From the NCBI RefSeq assembly GCF_021290965.1, contig NZ_JAJOYT010000002.1, forward strand, positions 372,001 to 436,000: 64,000 nt of DNA, given 5' to 3'. The DNA is from Rheinheimera faecalis (GTDB lineage Bacteria; Pseudomonadota; Gammaproteobacteria; Enterobacterales; Alteromonadaceae). The notes beneath the pieces were generated by a model, which saw only the letters and a program-made list of their open reading frames with translations, did no database searches and had not been told where the DNA came from. The position numbers were made by a program, and so were the translations under genes. Shown piece by piece: positions 27,683 to 36,616 of this stretch; position 1 is the first letter of the stretch; each line of letters opens with the position of its first letter.

Positions 27683-29221
27683 ATGTCTTATCCGCTTGCT
27701 ATCGCTGTATCTTCTGTTCAGGCTGCACTGAATGACTCCCAATGGGATGCTCTGATTATTGTTGCATCCGATTTTACTGCCGTGACTGAATTACAGTCTG
27801 AAATTAATACTGCTGCGGTTATAGATAGCCGTATTGGCAAAGAAACTGTGTTGTTGTTATCAAGCAAAGTACCTGGACAACGTTTAGTGCTTTCACCTAC
27901 TGGTCCATTGGACAGAGATTACGATGATGTCCGCAGTTTTTATGATGCCGCCAAACAAGGTATCAGTCAGGCCAAAGCCGCTGGTGCTAAATCTCCGGCT
28001 TTGTATGTAATAGCACCTGATTCAGATGCCTATCAGTATGCAGCGGAAGTGGCTTATTTAGGTGCCTGTCAGGCCTTGTGGCAACCGCTGGAGGGCCGTG
28101 AAGCTCGGGGTGAAGCAGTGATCGAACCTGTCACTCACATTGGCGTAGTCGGGGTCACAGAACATCAGGCGCGTTACATGGATGCTGTTGAGGCAGGCAA
28201 ACGTGTCGCCCGTGATTTATGTGGTACTGAACCTGAGCGTATGGCACCACGCCGTTTTGCTGATTATTGTGTTGAAACTTTTGCCGGTACTGATGTACAG
28301 GTTTCAGTAGAGACCAAAGTGGATACCTTGCAAAAAGATTATCCATTGCTGATGGCTGTAGCCCGCTGCTCGTTGCAGGTTGACCGTCATAAACCTGCAG
28401 TGATCCGTCTTGAGTATCAGGGCGAAGGTGATATTGAACAAACTCTGTTATTTGCCGGTAAAGGCCTGGTGTATGACACGGGCGGCGCTGATTTAAAAAC
28501 AGGTGGCGCTATGGCTGGTATGAGCCGTGATAAAGGTGGTGCTGCGGCAGTGGCTGGTTTTATCAAAACTGTCGCTTTGTTAAAAACCAAAGGCATACGC
28601 ATCATCGCGGAAATTGGCGCTGTGCGTAACAGCATAGGTTCTGACGCTTTTGTGCCGGATGAAATTATTACCAGTCATGCTGGTGTGAGGGTACGTATTG
28701 GTAATACGGATGCTGAAGGTCGTCTGGTACTGGCAGATTTGTTATCGCATTTGCGTGAAGATGCCAAAACTGCGGTCAATCCTACCTTGTATTCTATTGC
28801 TACTTTGACAGGTCACGCGGCCCGTGCCGTAGGTCCATACAGTGCTCTGGTTGAAAATGGCGCTGCCCGTCGTCTTGGTTTATCTGCCGATTTAGCTATG
28901 GTGGGGGATTTATGGGCCGATCCAAGTGAAATATCCCGCAGTCGTCGTGAAGACTTTAGCTTTATCAAAGGCCGCAGTTCAGCCGATGACTTATTAAGCT
29001 GTAACAATGCGCCTTCTTCAGTCACTCCCCGTGGCCATCAGTTCCCTATGGCGTTTTTAGTCGCAGCTGCTGGTTTGGATCAACACGCATTAAATACTGA
29101 ACAACCATTGCCTTATTGTCATATCGACATAGCTGGCAGTGGTGTGGATGGTGGTGACTGGCAACATGGCAAGCCATCAGCCGCACCAGTGGCAGCTTTG
29201 GCCGCTCATTATTGTTTATAG
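27683..29221 (+). CDS. M17 family (leucyl) aminopeptidase
   Basis: The 512-residue cytoplasmic protein has a complete M17 metal and catalytic set: GKGLVYDTGGADLKTGGAMAGMSRDKGGAAAVAG and the family signature NTDAEGRLVLADLL. The N-terminal half diverges from E. coli PepA, and the peptidase belongs to the PepA-like subgroup common in Shewanella and relatives. It would release N-terminal residues from peptides. A terminator with a short stem follows. Confidence 0.88.
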   Translation: MSYPLAIAVSSVQAALNDSQWDALIIVASDFTAVTELQSEINTAAVIDSRIGKETVLLLSSKVPGQRLVLSPTGPLDRDYDDVRSFYDAAKQGISQAKAAGAKSPALYVIAPDSDAYQYAAEVAYLGACQALWQPLEGREARGEAVIEPVTHIGVVGVTEHQARYMDAVEAGKRVARDLCGTEPERMAPRRFADYCVETFAGTDVQVSVETKVDTLQKDYPLLMAVARCSLQVDRHKPAVIRLEYQGEGDIEQTLLFAGKGLVYDTGGADLKTGGAMAGMSRDKGGAAAVAGFIKTVALLKTKGIRIIAEIGAVRNSIGSDAFVPDEIITSHAGVRVRIGNTDAEGRLVLADLLSHLREDAKTAVNPTLYSIATLTGHAARAVGPYSALVENGAARRLGLSADLAMVGDLWADPSEISRSRREDFSFIKGRSSADDLLSCNNAPSSVTPRGHQFPMAFLVAAAGLDQHALNTEQPLPYCHIDIAGSGVDGGDWQHGKPSAAPVAALAAHYCL

Positions 29222-29245
29222 GCCAGAATTTACTTGGCTGTTGAA

Positions 29246-29272
29246 AGACCCGGGGCTATGCTTCGGGTTTTT
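29246..29272 (+). terminator. Probable terminator of the M17 peptidase gene
   Basis: ACCCG (29248-29252) and CGGGT (29264-29268) form a short stem followed by T5. It lies only 34 bp before the start of the permease gene, so it could instead act as an attenuator for that gene. Confidence 0.55.
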
Positions 29273-29305
29273 GCATTTCTGCATCTGACAAACGGATCTG
29301 ACCTG

Positions 29306-30601
29306 ATGAAATTTATAGATCGTTATTTTGAGCTGGCTGCGCGCCAGACCAGTATCAAAAAAGAGCTGATTGCTGGTTTAACTACCTTTATGGCGATGAG
29401 TTATATCCTGTTTGTGAACCCCAGTATGCTGGCGCAAACCGGCATGGATCATGGGGCAGTGTTTGTCGCGACTTGTCTGGCGGCCGCCTTTGGCTCTATT
29501 GCTATGGGCATGCTGGCGAACCTGCCTGTGGCTTTGGCGCCTGGCATGGGCCTGAATGCATTTTTTACTTATGTCATAGTGCTGGAGCAAGGCCATAGCT
29601 GGCAGACGGCTTTAGCCGCCGTATTTTGCTCCGGTGTTTTGTTTTTACTGCTAAGTATTTTTAAAATTAGAGAGTGGATTATTCAGAGTATTCCTTTCGC
29701 GTTAAAGATGGGTATAGCTGCTGGTATAGGTATGTTTCTGGCGCTGATTGCATTAAAAACTGCCAATATCATAGTGGCCAGTCCAGCCACGCTGGTGACG
29801 TTGGGCGATTTGCACGACCCTAAAGTGTTGTTGGCCATAGCTGGTTTTTTCCTGATTTTTGCACTGGCGCATCGCAAACAACATGCAGCTGTCTTTATCA
29901 GTATTTTAGTGATCACTGCTATCGCCTGGTGGCGTGGTGACACCAGCTTTACTGGTGTTGTGGCTATGCCGCCTTCCTTAGCTGCTACTTTTTTACAACT
30001 GGATTTTGCCTCTGTGTTGCAATGGGCTATGGTGCCGGTGATTTTAAGTTTATTGTTTTTAGATTTATTTGATACCAGCGGTACCTTAGTTGCGGTTAGT
30101 CAAAGGGCGGGTTTATTAAAACCCAATGGTGAAATTCCCCGCTTAAAAGGCGCTTTATTGGCCGACAGTTCGGCGACCATTGCCGGTGCTTTAGTAGGCA
30201 CCTCCACCACCACCAGTTATGTCGAAAGCACGGCCGGAGTCGCTGCAGGTGGCCGTACAGGCTTAACTGCTGTAGTAGTTGGGCTGGCTTTTTTAGCTGC
30301 GCTCTGGCTGTCGCCATTAGCTGCTATGGTGCCTGCTTATGCCACAGCCGGAGCCTTGCTTTATGTGGCGACTTTAATGCTTAGCAGCTTGCAGCATGTA
30401 GAGTGGAACGATTTGATCGAATCCGTGCCAGTAGTCGTAGTTCTGGTGATGATGCCGCTGACCTTTTCTATCGCTGATGGCATAGGTATGGGATTTATTA
30501 CTTATGCTGTGCTTTGTTTAGTGACAGGGCGTTTGTCCAAAACGACATTAAGCGTTTGGGTATTAACCGCAGTTTTTGCTGCTAAATTTTTCTTTGCATA
30601 A
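29306..30601 (+). CDS. NCS2-family purine (guanine/hypoxanthine/adenine) permease
   Basis: The 431-residue protein has about 12-14 membrane segments and AzgA/PbuG-type motifs: KELIAGLTTFMAMSYILFVNPSML near the start, ALAPGMGLNAFF, LFDTSGTLVAVS and the GTSTTTSYVESTAGVAAGGRTG block. Such carriers import purine bases with protons. I chose the ATG at 29306, matching the usual MKFIDRYFEL opening; a longer frame begins inside the upstream hairpin. Confidence 0.9.
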   Translation: MKFIDRYFELAARQTSIKKELIAGLTTFMAMSYILFVNPSMLAQTGMDHGAVFVATCLAAAFGSIAMGMLANLPVALAPGMGLNAFFTYVIVLEQGHSWQTALAAVFCSGVLFLLLSIFKIREWIIQSIPFALKMGIAAGIGMFLALIALKTANIIVASPATLVTLGDLHDPKVLLAIAGFFLIFALAHRKQHAAVFISILVITAIAWWRGDTSFTGVVAMPPSLAATFLQLDFASVLQWAMVPVILSLLFLDLFDTSGTLVAVSQRAGLLKPNGEIPRLKGALLADSSATIAGALVGTSTTTSYVESTAGVAAGGRTGLTAVVVGLAFLAALWLSPLAAMVPAYATAGALLYVATLMLSSLQHVEWNDLIESVPVVVVLVMMPLTFSIADGIGMGFITYAVLCLVTGRLSKTTLSVWVLTAVFAAKFFFA

Positions 30602-30609
30602 GGGAAGGT

Positions 30610-31446
30610 ATGAAAAAAGTTATAGTTTTATTGGCATTGATGTTATCCACTGCTGTTGTTGCAGAGGATAAAGTGCAGGTCATAAGCACTGAATTAGCCC
30701 CGCATTTGTATATGATTAAAGGGGCGGGCGGTAATATGGCTGCTGTAGTGGGCCCTGAAGGTGCGCTGGTGGTGGATTCGCAGTACGAACATATGGCACC
30801 TCAAATCAAGGCGGAGCTTGAAAGCAAACAAGCTGGTGTACAAATTAAAACGCTGATCAATACCCATTTTCACGGTGATCACGTCAATGGCAATGCCGCT
30901 TTAGCTTCTGGTGCTCAGATTATTGCCCATACTAATGTATTAACCCGATTAAAAGCTGACAGCAAATTCCCGGTGGCGGGTTTGCCGACAGAAACTTTTG
31001 TCGGTGAAAAAGCCCTTCATCTTAACGGCGTAAACCTAAAGCTGGTCACTATGCCAGTCAGCCATACTGATGGCGATTTAGTAGTCTGGTTTAAAGATGC
31101 CAATGTGTTGCATACGGGCGATTTGTTTTTTGCTGACCGTTTTCCTTTTATTGACCTAAAGAGTGGTGGTTCAGTGACGGGTTATATCAACAACGTCAAA
31201 CTGCTGCTCAGTCAAATCGACGATAAAACGAAGTTAATCCCTGGCCATGGTGATTTAATGGATAAGGCGGGTTTACAGCGCTTTTTAACTATGATGGAAC
31301 AAACACTGGCTGAAGTGAATGCGCTGAAAGCACAGGGAAAAACTGAAGATCAAATTGTCGCACAGGGGTTATCAGCACAGTGGAAAAGCTGGAGCTGGAA
31401 CTTTATTACCGAAGAGCGTTGGATCCGCACGCTATTTAAAGCTTAG
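30610..31446 (+). CDS. Secreted metallo-beta-lactamase-fold hydrolase
   Basis: The 278-residue precursor has a signal peptide (MKKVIVLLALMLSTAVVA) and the MBL zinc motif His86-x-His88-x-Asp90-His91 (NTHFHGDHVNG), plus downstream metal ligands in PVSHTDGD, LHTGDLFF and PGHGD. It belongs to the glyoxalase II-like/SoxH-type branch rather than to clinical beta-lactamases; the substrate is unknown. It starts eight bases after the permease stop and may be co-transcribed. Confidence 0.85.
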   Translation: MKKVIVLLALMLSTAVVAEDKVQVISTELAPHLYMIKGAGGNMAAVVGPEGALVVDSQYEHMAPQIKAELESKQAGVQIKTLINTHFHGDHVNGNAALASGAQIIAHTNVLTRLKADSKFPVAGLPTETFVGEKALHLNGVNLKLVTMPVSHTDGDLVVWFKDANVLHTGDLFFADRFPFIDLKSGGSVTGYINNVKLLLSQIDDKTKLIPGHGDLMDKAGLQRFLTMMEQTLAEVNALKAQGKTEDQIVAQGLSAQWKSWSWNFITEERWIRTLFKA

Positions 31447-31460
31447 TCTTGTAGTTCGGG

Positions 31461-31500
31461 AGCGCTCTGGGTATGCTTTGGCATCGAACAGAGCGCTTTT
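31461..31500 (+). terminator. Terminator after the MBL-fold gene
   Basis: AGCGCTCTG (31461-31469) and CAGAGCGCT (31489-31497) pair perfectly across a 19-base loop and end in TTTT. Confidence 0.7.
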
Positions 31501-31521
31501 AGGGTTTAAATCAGGATCTTC

Positions 31522-34188
31522 ATGAGGTTACGTGAAACTTTAGTAGTCTACATGCTACCTATCCTGGTCCTGCCTTTGTTATGTCTGGGTTATTTGTCCT
31601 ATCATTTTAGTGCCCGTTATTACGAACAGCAGCTGTTTTTGCAAATCAAAAATGAGTTGGTTCGGGCGCAGCAAGATATACGTCTGAAGTTATCCTCTTA
31701 CCAACAAAGTTTAGCTATTTTATCTGCGCAGACTTCTGTCGAACGTTATGTAGCCGGAGAGCTTGGGTTACAGAGTGAGTTGGTCAGCGAGTTTGAATTG
31801 TATCGCAGCCAGCATCCCGAAATTGTGGCCATCAAGTTTATTCGTTTAAATGGCGACTATCAGCTGACTATTCCTCTGACAAAAAATGCGCCGGAAATTA
31901 GCAGGTTTCGAAATCAGTATTTTTCTGCGTTGCAAGCGATGATGGATGACAACGGCTTTTTTCTGTCCAGTGAACAAGGCGCAAGTAAGCTTAATTTGTA
32001 TATAGCGCAAAAAGTCTACCTGTCAGGGCAGGCGTCCGGTGATATCAAACGACTCTGGGGTTATGTGGTTCTGGTGATAAAACCTGAACTGTTTCAACAT
32101 GGGATCAGTCAATTAAAAGGTGAATTACGAGCGCCTTTAGTCGTCAGTCAGGCCGCAACCATAGTGTTTTCCGAAAACCCATTGCTGATGGGTAGTGTAT
32201 TTTCACCTGTCAGTTTCACTGAAATTCAGGCCAGTGTTGACCAGCATGAATTTGTTCCGACTTTGCTGCTTGGGCAAGCTATGTTGGTCACTGGTGTGTC
32301 TTTAGCTGGCCCTTACCAGTTGGTGATGGGTGTACAACCGACGTTATTAGATCAAAGCATGGCTTATAAACCTTCACTGATTGCCTTGTTTTGCATTTTA
32401 TTTTGTATAGGTTTACCTATGCTTATTTATCGGGTGCTGGCTCGTTTTGTATTGACACCAATCCGGGAGCTTACAGTAGCTAAAACAGCGGTTGGGCGGG
32501 GAGACTTGTCCACTGTGCTCACGGTCAGAAAGCAGGACGAATTAGGCGATATGTTTGCTGCTTTTAATGTGATGGTACGCCAGCTTCGGGTGTATCGTGA
32601 GCGTGAACGTGCCTATCAGCAGCAATTAGAAGATAAGGTAGCAGCCCGGACTCAGGATTTAGCCAATGCCAATCAACAACTGGAAGACGCCAATCAGCAA
32701 CTGATTTTAGCCCGTGAAGTCGCAGAGCAGGCTAACCGTCTGAAAAGTGTGTTTTTGGCCAATATGAGCCATGAAATTCGTACGCCGTTAACGGCCATTA
32801 TAGGTTTTAGTGAGCAGGCTATTCACGAGAATGATCCACACCGCCAGCTAGATTACTTAAGTCGTGTGCTTCGCAGTGGCGATCACTTATTGGCGCTGAT
32901 CAACGATATTCTCGATTTATCAAAAATTGAAGCGGATAAGCTAGAACTGCTGACTGAGCAGGTGAACTTATTGGCAATGCTGGATGATATTTACCAGTTG
33001 ACCAAACAGCAGGCAGAGCAGAAGGGGCTGCAGTGTTTGCTGGAGCTAAACTACCCCTTACCACAATTTATTTATACCGACACTCTACGTTTCCGTCAGG
33101 TGTTGCTGAATCTAACGTCGAATGCGGTCAAGTTCACCCAAAAAGGCAAAGTGGTGATCCATGTGTCGTATCAAACTCCTGAAGAAATCCTGCGGATCAA
33201 AATCAAGGATACCGGCATAGGTATTACCACAGTGGAGCTCAGTAAACTGTTTCAGCCTTTTGTGCAGGCTGATGCTGCAGTAACCCGTAACTTTGGTGGT
33301 TCAGGCCTGGGGCTTTGTATCTCGAAAAAGCTGATGGAGCAGATGCAAGGTGATATTCAGGTTGACAGTGTCAAAGGCATTGGCAGTTGTTTTGAAATAG
33401 TGATGAATTGTGAGCATCAGCATATTAGCCTGATCCATAGTTATCAGCGGCCTTCGCAAGAGGCTGTGATTGTTGAAGTCCCCACTGATTACCAGAGACT
33501 GAAGCTATTGGTTGCAGAAGATAACCCTGACAATCAGCTGCTGATCCAGGTGTTATTGCAGAAATTGGGCATTCAATCTGTGATTGTAGAAAATGGTCAT
33601 AAAGCGGTAGAACGTGTCCTGCTGGAGCATTTTGATTTAGTCCTGATGGATATGCAGATGCCGGAAATGGGTGGGGAAGAGGCAACAGCCTTAATTCGTC
33701 ATGCCGGGATGGACTTACCTATTATTGCTTTAACAGCCAATGTGATGAGTGAAGATCAAAGCCGTTACCTGAAGGCGGGCTGTCAGGCCGTTTTATCTAA
33801 ACCTATAGTACAAAAAGATTTTTTAGCTGTGATACAAAAATTCTGTCAAACCGGCGCTACTCTGGATGACCAACTAGCGGCGCAGTTGGCTTCTGATCCT
33901 GTGATTATTCAGCTTAAGTACGATTTTAAACAGGCTCTGCCGTCCTTGCTCAGCGATTTCCAGCTCTGGTTGTCAGAAGCGAGCTGGGGCCGCTTACAGT
34001 ATGAGGCTCATAGTGTGAAGGGCAGTGCTGGTAGTATGGGCTATCCAGAGTTAACAGAGCTGATGTCGGGTTTAGAACTGGCGGCGCAACAGGCGGATAC
34101 TGAGCTTGCAACACAGCTTGTATCTCAGTTTGCGGCCTTAGTTGCCGCAGAGAACAGCACAGAACAGGAGAGAATAAATGAGCAATGA
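31522..34188 (+). CDS. Hybrid sensor histidine kinase with receiver and Hpt domains
   Basis: The 888-residue protein has an N-terminal membrane helix (about 9-28), a periplasmic sensory domain (about 30-285, dCACHE-like), a second membrane helix (about 288-312), HAMP (about 312-365), a coiled coil, HisKA with phospho-accepting His417 ([16 protein letters not shown]), an HATPase ([14 protein letters not shown]-like [17 protein letters not shown]), a receiver with Asp710 ([11 protein letters not shown]) and an Hpt domain with His830 ([13 protein letters not shown]). This is an unorthodox phosphorelay like BarA/ArcB. No cognate response regulator is adjacent; the stimulus is unknown. Confidence 0.92.
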   Translation: MRLRETLVVYMLPILVLPLLCLGYLSYHFSARYYEQQLFLQIKNELVRAQQDIRLKLSSYQQSLAILSAQTSVERYVAGELGLQSELVSEFELYRSQHPEIVAIKFIRLNGDYQLTIPLTKNAPEISRFRNQYFSALQAMMDDNGFFLSSEQGASKLNLYIAQKVYLSGQASGDIKRLWGYVVLVIKPELFQHGISQLKGELRAPLVVSQAATIVFSENPLLMGSVFSPVSFTEIQASVDQHEFVPTLLLGQAMLVTGVSLAGPYQLVMGVQPTLLDQSMAYKPSLIALFCILFCIGLPMLIYRVLARFVLTPIRELTVAKTAVGRGDLSTVLTVRKQDELGDMFAAFNVMVRQLRVYRERERAYQQQLEDKVAARTQDLANANQQLEDANQQLILAREVAEQANRLKSVFLANMSHEIRTPLTAIIGFSEQAIHENDPHRQLDYLSRVLRSGDHLLALINDILDLSKIEADKLELLTEQVNLLAMLDDIYQLTKQQAEQKGLQCLLELNYPLPQFIYTDTLRFRQVLLNLTSNAVKFTQKGKVVIHVSYQTPEEILRIKIKDTGIGITTVELSKLFQPFVQADAAVTRNFGGSGLGLCISKKLMEQMQGDIQVDSVKGIGSCFEIVMNCEHQHISLIHSYQRPSQEAVIVEVPTDYQRLKLLVAEDNPDNQLLIQVLLQKLGIQSVIVENGHKAVERVLLEHFDLVLMDMQMPEMGGEEATALIRHAGMDLPIIALTANVMSEDQSRYLKAGCQAVLSKPIVQKDFLAVIQKFCQTGATLDDQLAAQLASDPVIIQLKYDFKQALPSLLSDFQLWLSEASWGRLQYEAHSVKGSAGSMGYPELTELMSGLELAAQQADTELATQLVSQFAALVAAENSTEQERINEQ

Positions 34189-34597
34189 TGTGTTTGAGCT
34201 GTCGCCTGAATTTGAGCGGGATAGTCTGTGGCTGGCAGACTGGCCTCTTTGCCAGTTACGCGTGCAAAACGATACGAATTACCCTTGGTTTATTTTGATC
34301 CCACGTCGGGTTGCTATGGTTGAAATTATTGACTTAACTGAGCAGGACAGGGCGCAGTTGTGGCGTGAAAGTGCACATTTATCTGTGTTTCTGAAAGAAG
34401 CATTTCAGGCTAAAAAACTAAATGTTGCTGCGCTTGGAAATATGGTGCCGCAACTGCACCTGCACCACATAGCGCGTTATGAACATGATATAGCCTGGCC
34501 AGCACCTGTATGGGGCAAAGCGCCTGCACAGCCTTATACTGAAACACAATGGCAGCAGTTAAAACAAAAGCTGGCATTATTAACCATTCCCTCATGA
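34178..34597 (+). CDS. HIT domain protein (histidine-triad nucleotide hydrolase-like)
   Basis: The 139-residue protein has the HIT fold: NYPWFILIPRRVAMVEIIDLT and the active-site segment NMVPQLHLHHIARYEHD. The strict H-x-H-x-H triad is varied to HLHHI, so the third histidine is out of register although the first two are kept, a variant seen in this subgroup. The ATG overlaps the hybrid-kinase stop by eleven bases, indicating coupled translation. Substrate is unknown. Confidence 0.82.
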   Translation: MSNDVFELSPEFERDSLWLADWPLCQLRVQNDTNYPWFILIPRRVAMVEIIDLTEQDRAQLWRESAHLSVFLKEAFQAKKLNVAALGNMVPQLHLHHIARYEHDIAWPAPVWGKAPAQPYTETQWQQLKQKLALLTIPS

Positions 34598-34700
34598 CGG
34601 CATTGCGTGAAACGAGTAGAATTATCCTATTATTTGTCCTGTATCCAAGTTTGCAGAATTCTTTGATTGACTGAATTTTTTTGTTGTAAGGAATCTTGTT

Positions 34701-35540
34701 ATGTCGGCTGAAAATGCCTTGTTAACCATTTTGGTTGAGAAGATCCGCACAGATATGCTGGTGCTGCCAACTTTACCTGAAATGGCTATTCGGGTTCGGA
34801 AAACAGCTGACGATCCAGACAGCAACCTGGTGATGATGACGGATGTTATCGCTCAGGACCCAGCCTTGGCAGCCCGTATGATTAAAGTTGCCAACAGTGC
34901 CTTTATGGGACGTTCAATTAAGGTGAATTCATTAAACCAGGCTATCACCCGTATTGGCTTGAGTCAGGTGAAAAATATTGCGACAGCTATGGCGATGGAG
35001 CAGCTTTTTGTTTCACAACATGAGCAGATCAAAGAGAGAATGGCTTTGGTATGGCGCGACAGTGTCAATGTCACCAGTATAGCTCTGGCCTGTTTAAAGC
35101 TATATATAGCGGAGAACAAGCACTGTAATCTCAATCTGGATGTGATGACGTTGGCTGGTTTAATGCATTTAATAGGTGCTTTACCTATTCTGACTGAAGC
35201 TGAGCGTTATCAGACTGTTTTTGGTGATCCGGAGTTTTTAGAAAACGCCATCAGCACTTTATCAGGCCAGATAGGCTCCAGCATTATGCGAGCCTGGGAT
35301 TTTGCTGATACTTATGTACAGATTGTGCTGAACTGGAATAATTCGTCCTATCATACTGAGCAGGTTAGTTACATCGACTTTATCCGGCTTGGTGCTTTGG
35401 TCCAAAGCCCGTTAGAAGGCACAGCACGATTACAGGCGCTGCAACCTTATATCGAACGCAACATAGTGCCGGATACTAACTTTATGGAGATAGCGGAAAT
35501 CCGTTTAATTTCTCAGGAAATCAAAGCGCTGTTAAGCTGA
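34701..35540 (+). CDS. HDOD domain signalling protein
   Basis: The 279-residue protein is essentially one HDOD domain (LPTLPEMAIRVRKTADDPDSNLVMMTDVIAQDPALAARMIKVANSAFMG), the non-catalytic relative of HD phosphohydrolases found in bacterial signalling. TAAGGAA lies before the ATG. It stands alone between the kinase/HIT pair and rdgC, in a region dense with signalling genes. Partner unknown. Confidence 0.88.
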   Translation: MSAENALLTILVEKIRTDMLVLPTLPEMAIRVRKTADDPDSNLVMMTDVIAQDPALAARMIKVANSAFMGRSIKVNSLNQAITRIGLSQVKNIATAMAMEQLFVSQHEQIKERMALVWRDSVNVTSIALACLKLYIAENKHCNLNLDVMTLAGLMHLIGALPILTEAERYQTVFGDPEFLENAISTLSGQIGSSIMRAWDFADTYVQIVLNWNNSSYHTEQVSYIDFIRLGALVQSPLEGTARLQALQPYIERNIVPDTNFMEIAEIRLISQEIKALLS

Positions 35541-35553
35541 TTAAGCCTGATAG

Positions 35554-35583
35554 AATAAAAAGGCCCGCTGATGTGCGGGCCTT
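35554..35583. terminator. Terminator between the HDOD gene and rdgC
   Basis: AAGGCCCGC and GCGGGCCTT pair around TGATGT. The A-run on the left gives a T5ATT tract on the minus strand, so it serves rdgC best and the HDOD gene more weakly. Confidence 0.8.
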
Positions 35584-35603
35584 GCTGTTTTGACGGTCAG
35601 TTT

Positions 35604-36500
35604 TTACTGAGCGCTGATATTGGCTTTTAATGGCAACAGTGCATGACGTAAAGCGTCTGTCATCAGTAATAAGTCGGCATCTAAACGGCCAATAACATCA
35701 TCCCAGCCCATTTCTTCGTTAGAACCTGATAACAAGTCATGGAATTTCAGGCGTTTGATACTGCCATCTTCGCAGATCAAAAAGGTGACTTTTTCATCCT
35801 GCTCTAAGGCCAGTTTTGTCACCAGCTTATCCTGCAAATGGCTTTGCACTTCATCTGCACTTAACAAGTGGTTGATAAAGCGCACTTTGGCACCTTCTTC
35901 ATCCGGAGCTTTTAATTCAGCTTCAGCACCTAATTGGAAGCCTTCCGGTAGTTCTTTGCCTTGTAACCAGAAATGCAGCTGCTGATTCAACTGATGGTTG
36001 TCCAACAGCGGCATTGCAGGTAAAGATCCAAAAGCTTTACGCAGCAAAGCCAGTAATTCTTCTGCTCTGCTGGCGCTGCTGGTATCAACCAGTAACCAGC
36101 CTTGTTGTTTGTCGTACAAAGCTGTGGTGACGCTGGATTTGCTGAAAGCGCGTGGTAACAGGGTCTGGATCAGTTCTTCTTTTAACGCCTGCTTTTCTTT
36201 GCGGCTTAAAGGGCGGCCTTTTTCCTGCTCCATTGCATCAATTTTTGGTGCCAGTTCTTCATTGACCACTGAACCTGGCAGAACTTTTTCCTGACGTTTT
36301 ACCGCAAATAACATCACGTCATTGGTCTGGTGGCAATACTGCTTCAGACTTGGGTGCAAAGGGCTGGTGAAGCCCATTTTAATGGCTTCCTGCGAGGTGC
36401 AAGGGGTGAATTTGAATGCAGCTAAGGCCTGCTCTAATTGATCCTGATCGGTGTTCAGGTTTTCAGTAACCTGATATAAACGTAAATTTTTAAACCACAT
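35604..36500 (-). CDS. rdgC: Recombination-associated protein RdgC
   Basis: RdgC forms a ring dimer on DNA and modulates RecA. The 298-residue protein begins MWFKNLRLYQVTE and has FTPCTSQEAIKMGFTSPL and RALSRKEKQALKEEL-like sequence (RPLSRKEKQALKEE), which are typical of the family. Single-gene unit with a terminator downstream. Confidence 0.96.
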   Translation of the reverse strand: MWFKNLRLYQVTENLNTDQDQLEQALAAFKFTPCTSQEAIKMGFTSPLHPSLKQYCHQTNDVMLFAVKRQEKVLPGSVVNEELAPKIDAMEQEKGRPLSRKEKQALKEELIQTLLPRAFSKSSVTTALYDKQQGWLLVDTSSASRAEELLALLRKAFGSLPAMPLLDNHQLNQQLHFWLQGKELPEGFQLGAEAELKAPDEEGAKVRFINHLLSADEVQSHLQDKLVTKLALEQDEKVTFLICEDGSIKRLKFHDLLSGSNEEMGWDDVIGRLDADLLLMTDALRHALLPLKANISAQ

Positions 36501-36583
36501 AGTTAACTACTCTGTCTATAAGAATTGCGGCTTAGTATACAGAGTTCAACCGTCAGATTTTGAGTTTTTCAGCGGAAAAAACC

Positions 36584-36605
36584 AAAGTGCAGTACGCTGC
36601 ACTTT
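36584..36605 (-). terminator. Terminator of the sensor kinase gene
   Basis: AAAGTGCAG and CTGCACTTT pair perfectly around four bases; on the minus strand GGTTTTTT follows. Confidence 0.8.
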
Positions 36606-36616
36606 GTTGTTTAAGT

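Noticed and set aside
29234-29305. Longer N-terminus for the purine permease
   Set aside because: It would start inside a terminator hairpin; the family starts at the MKFIDRYFEL position.
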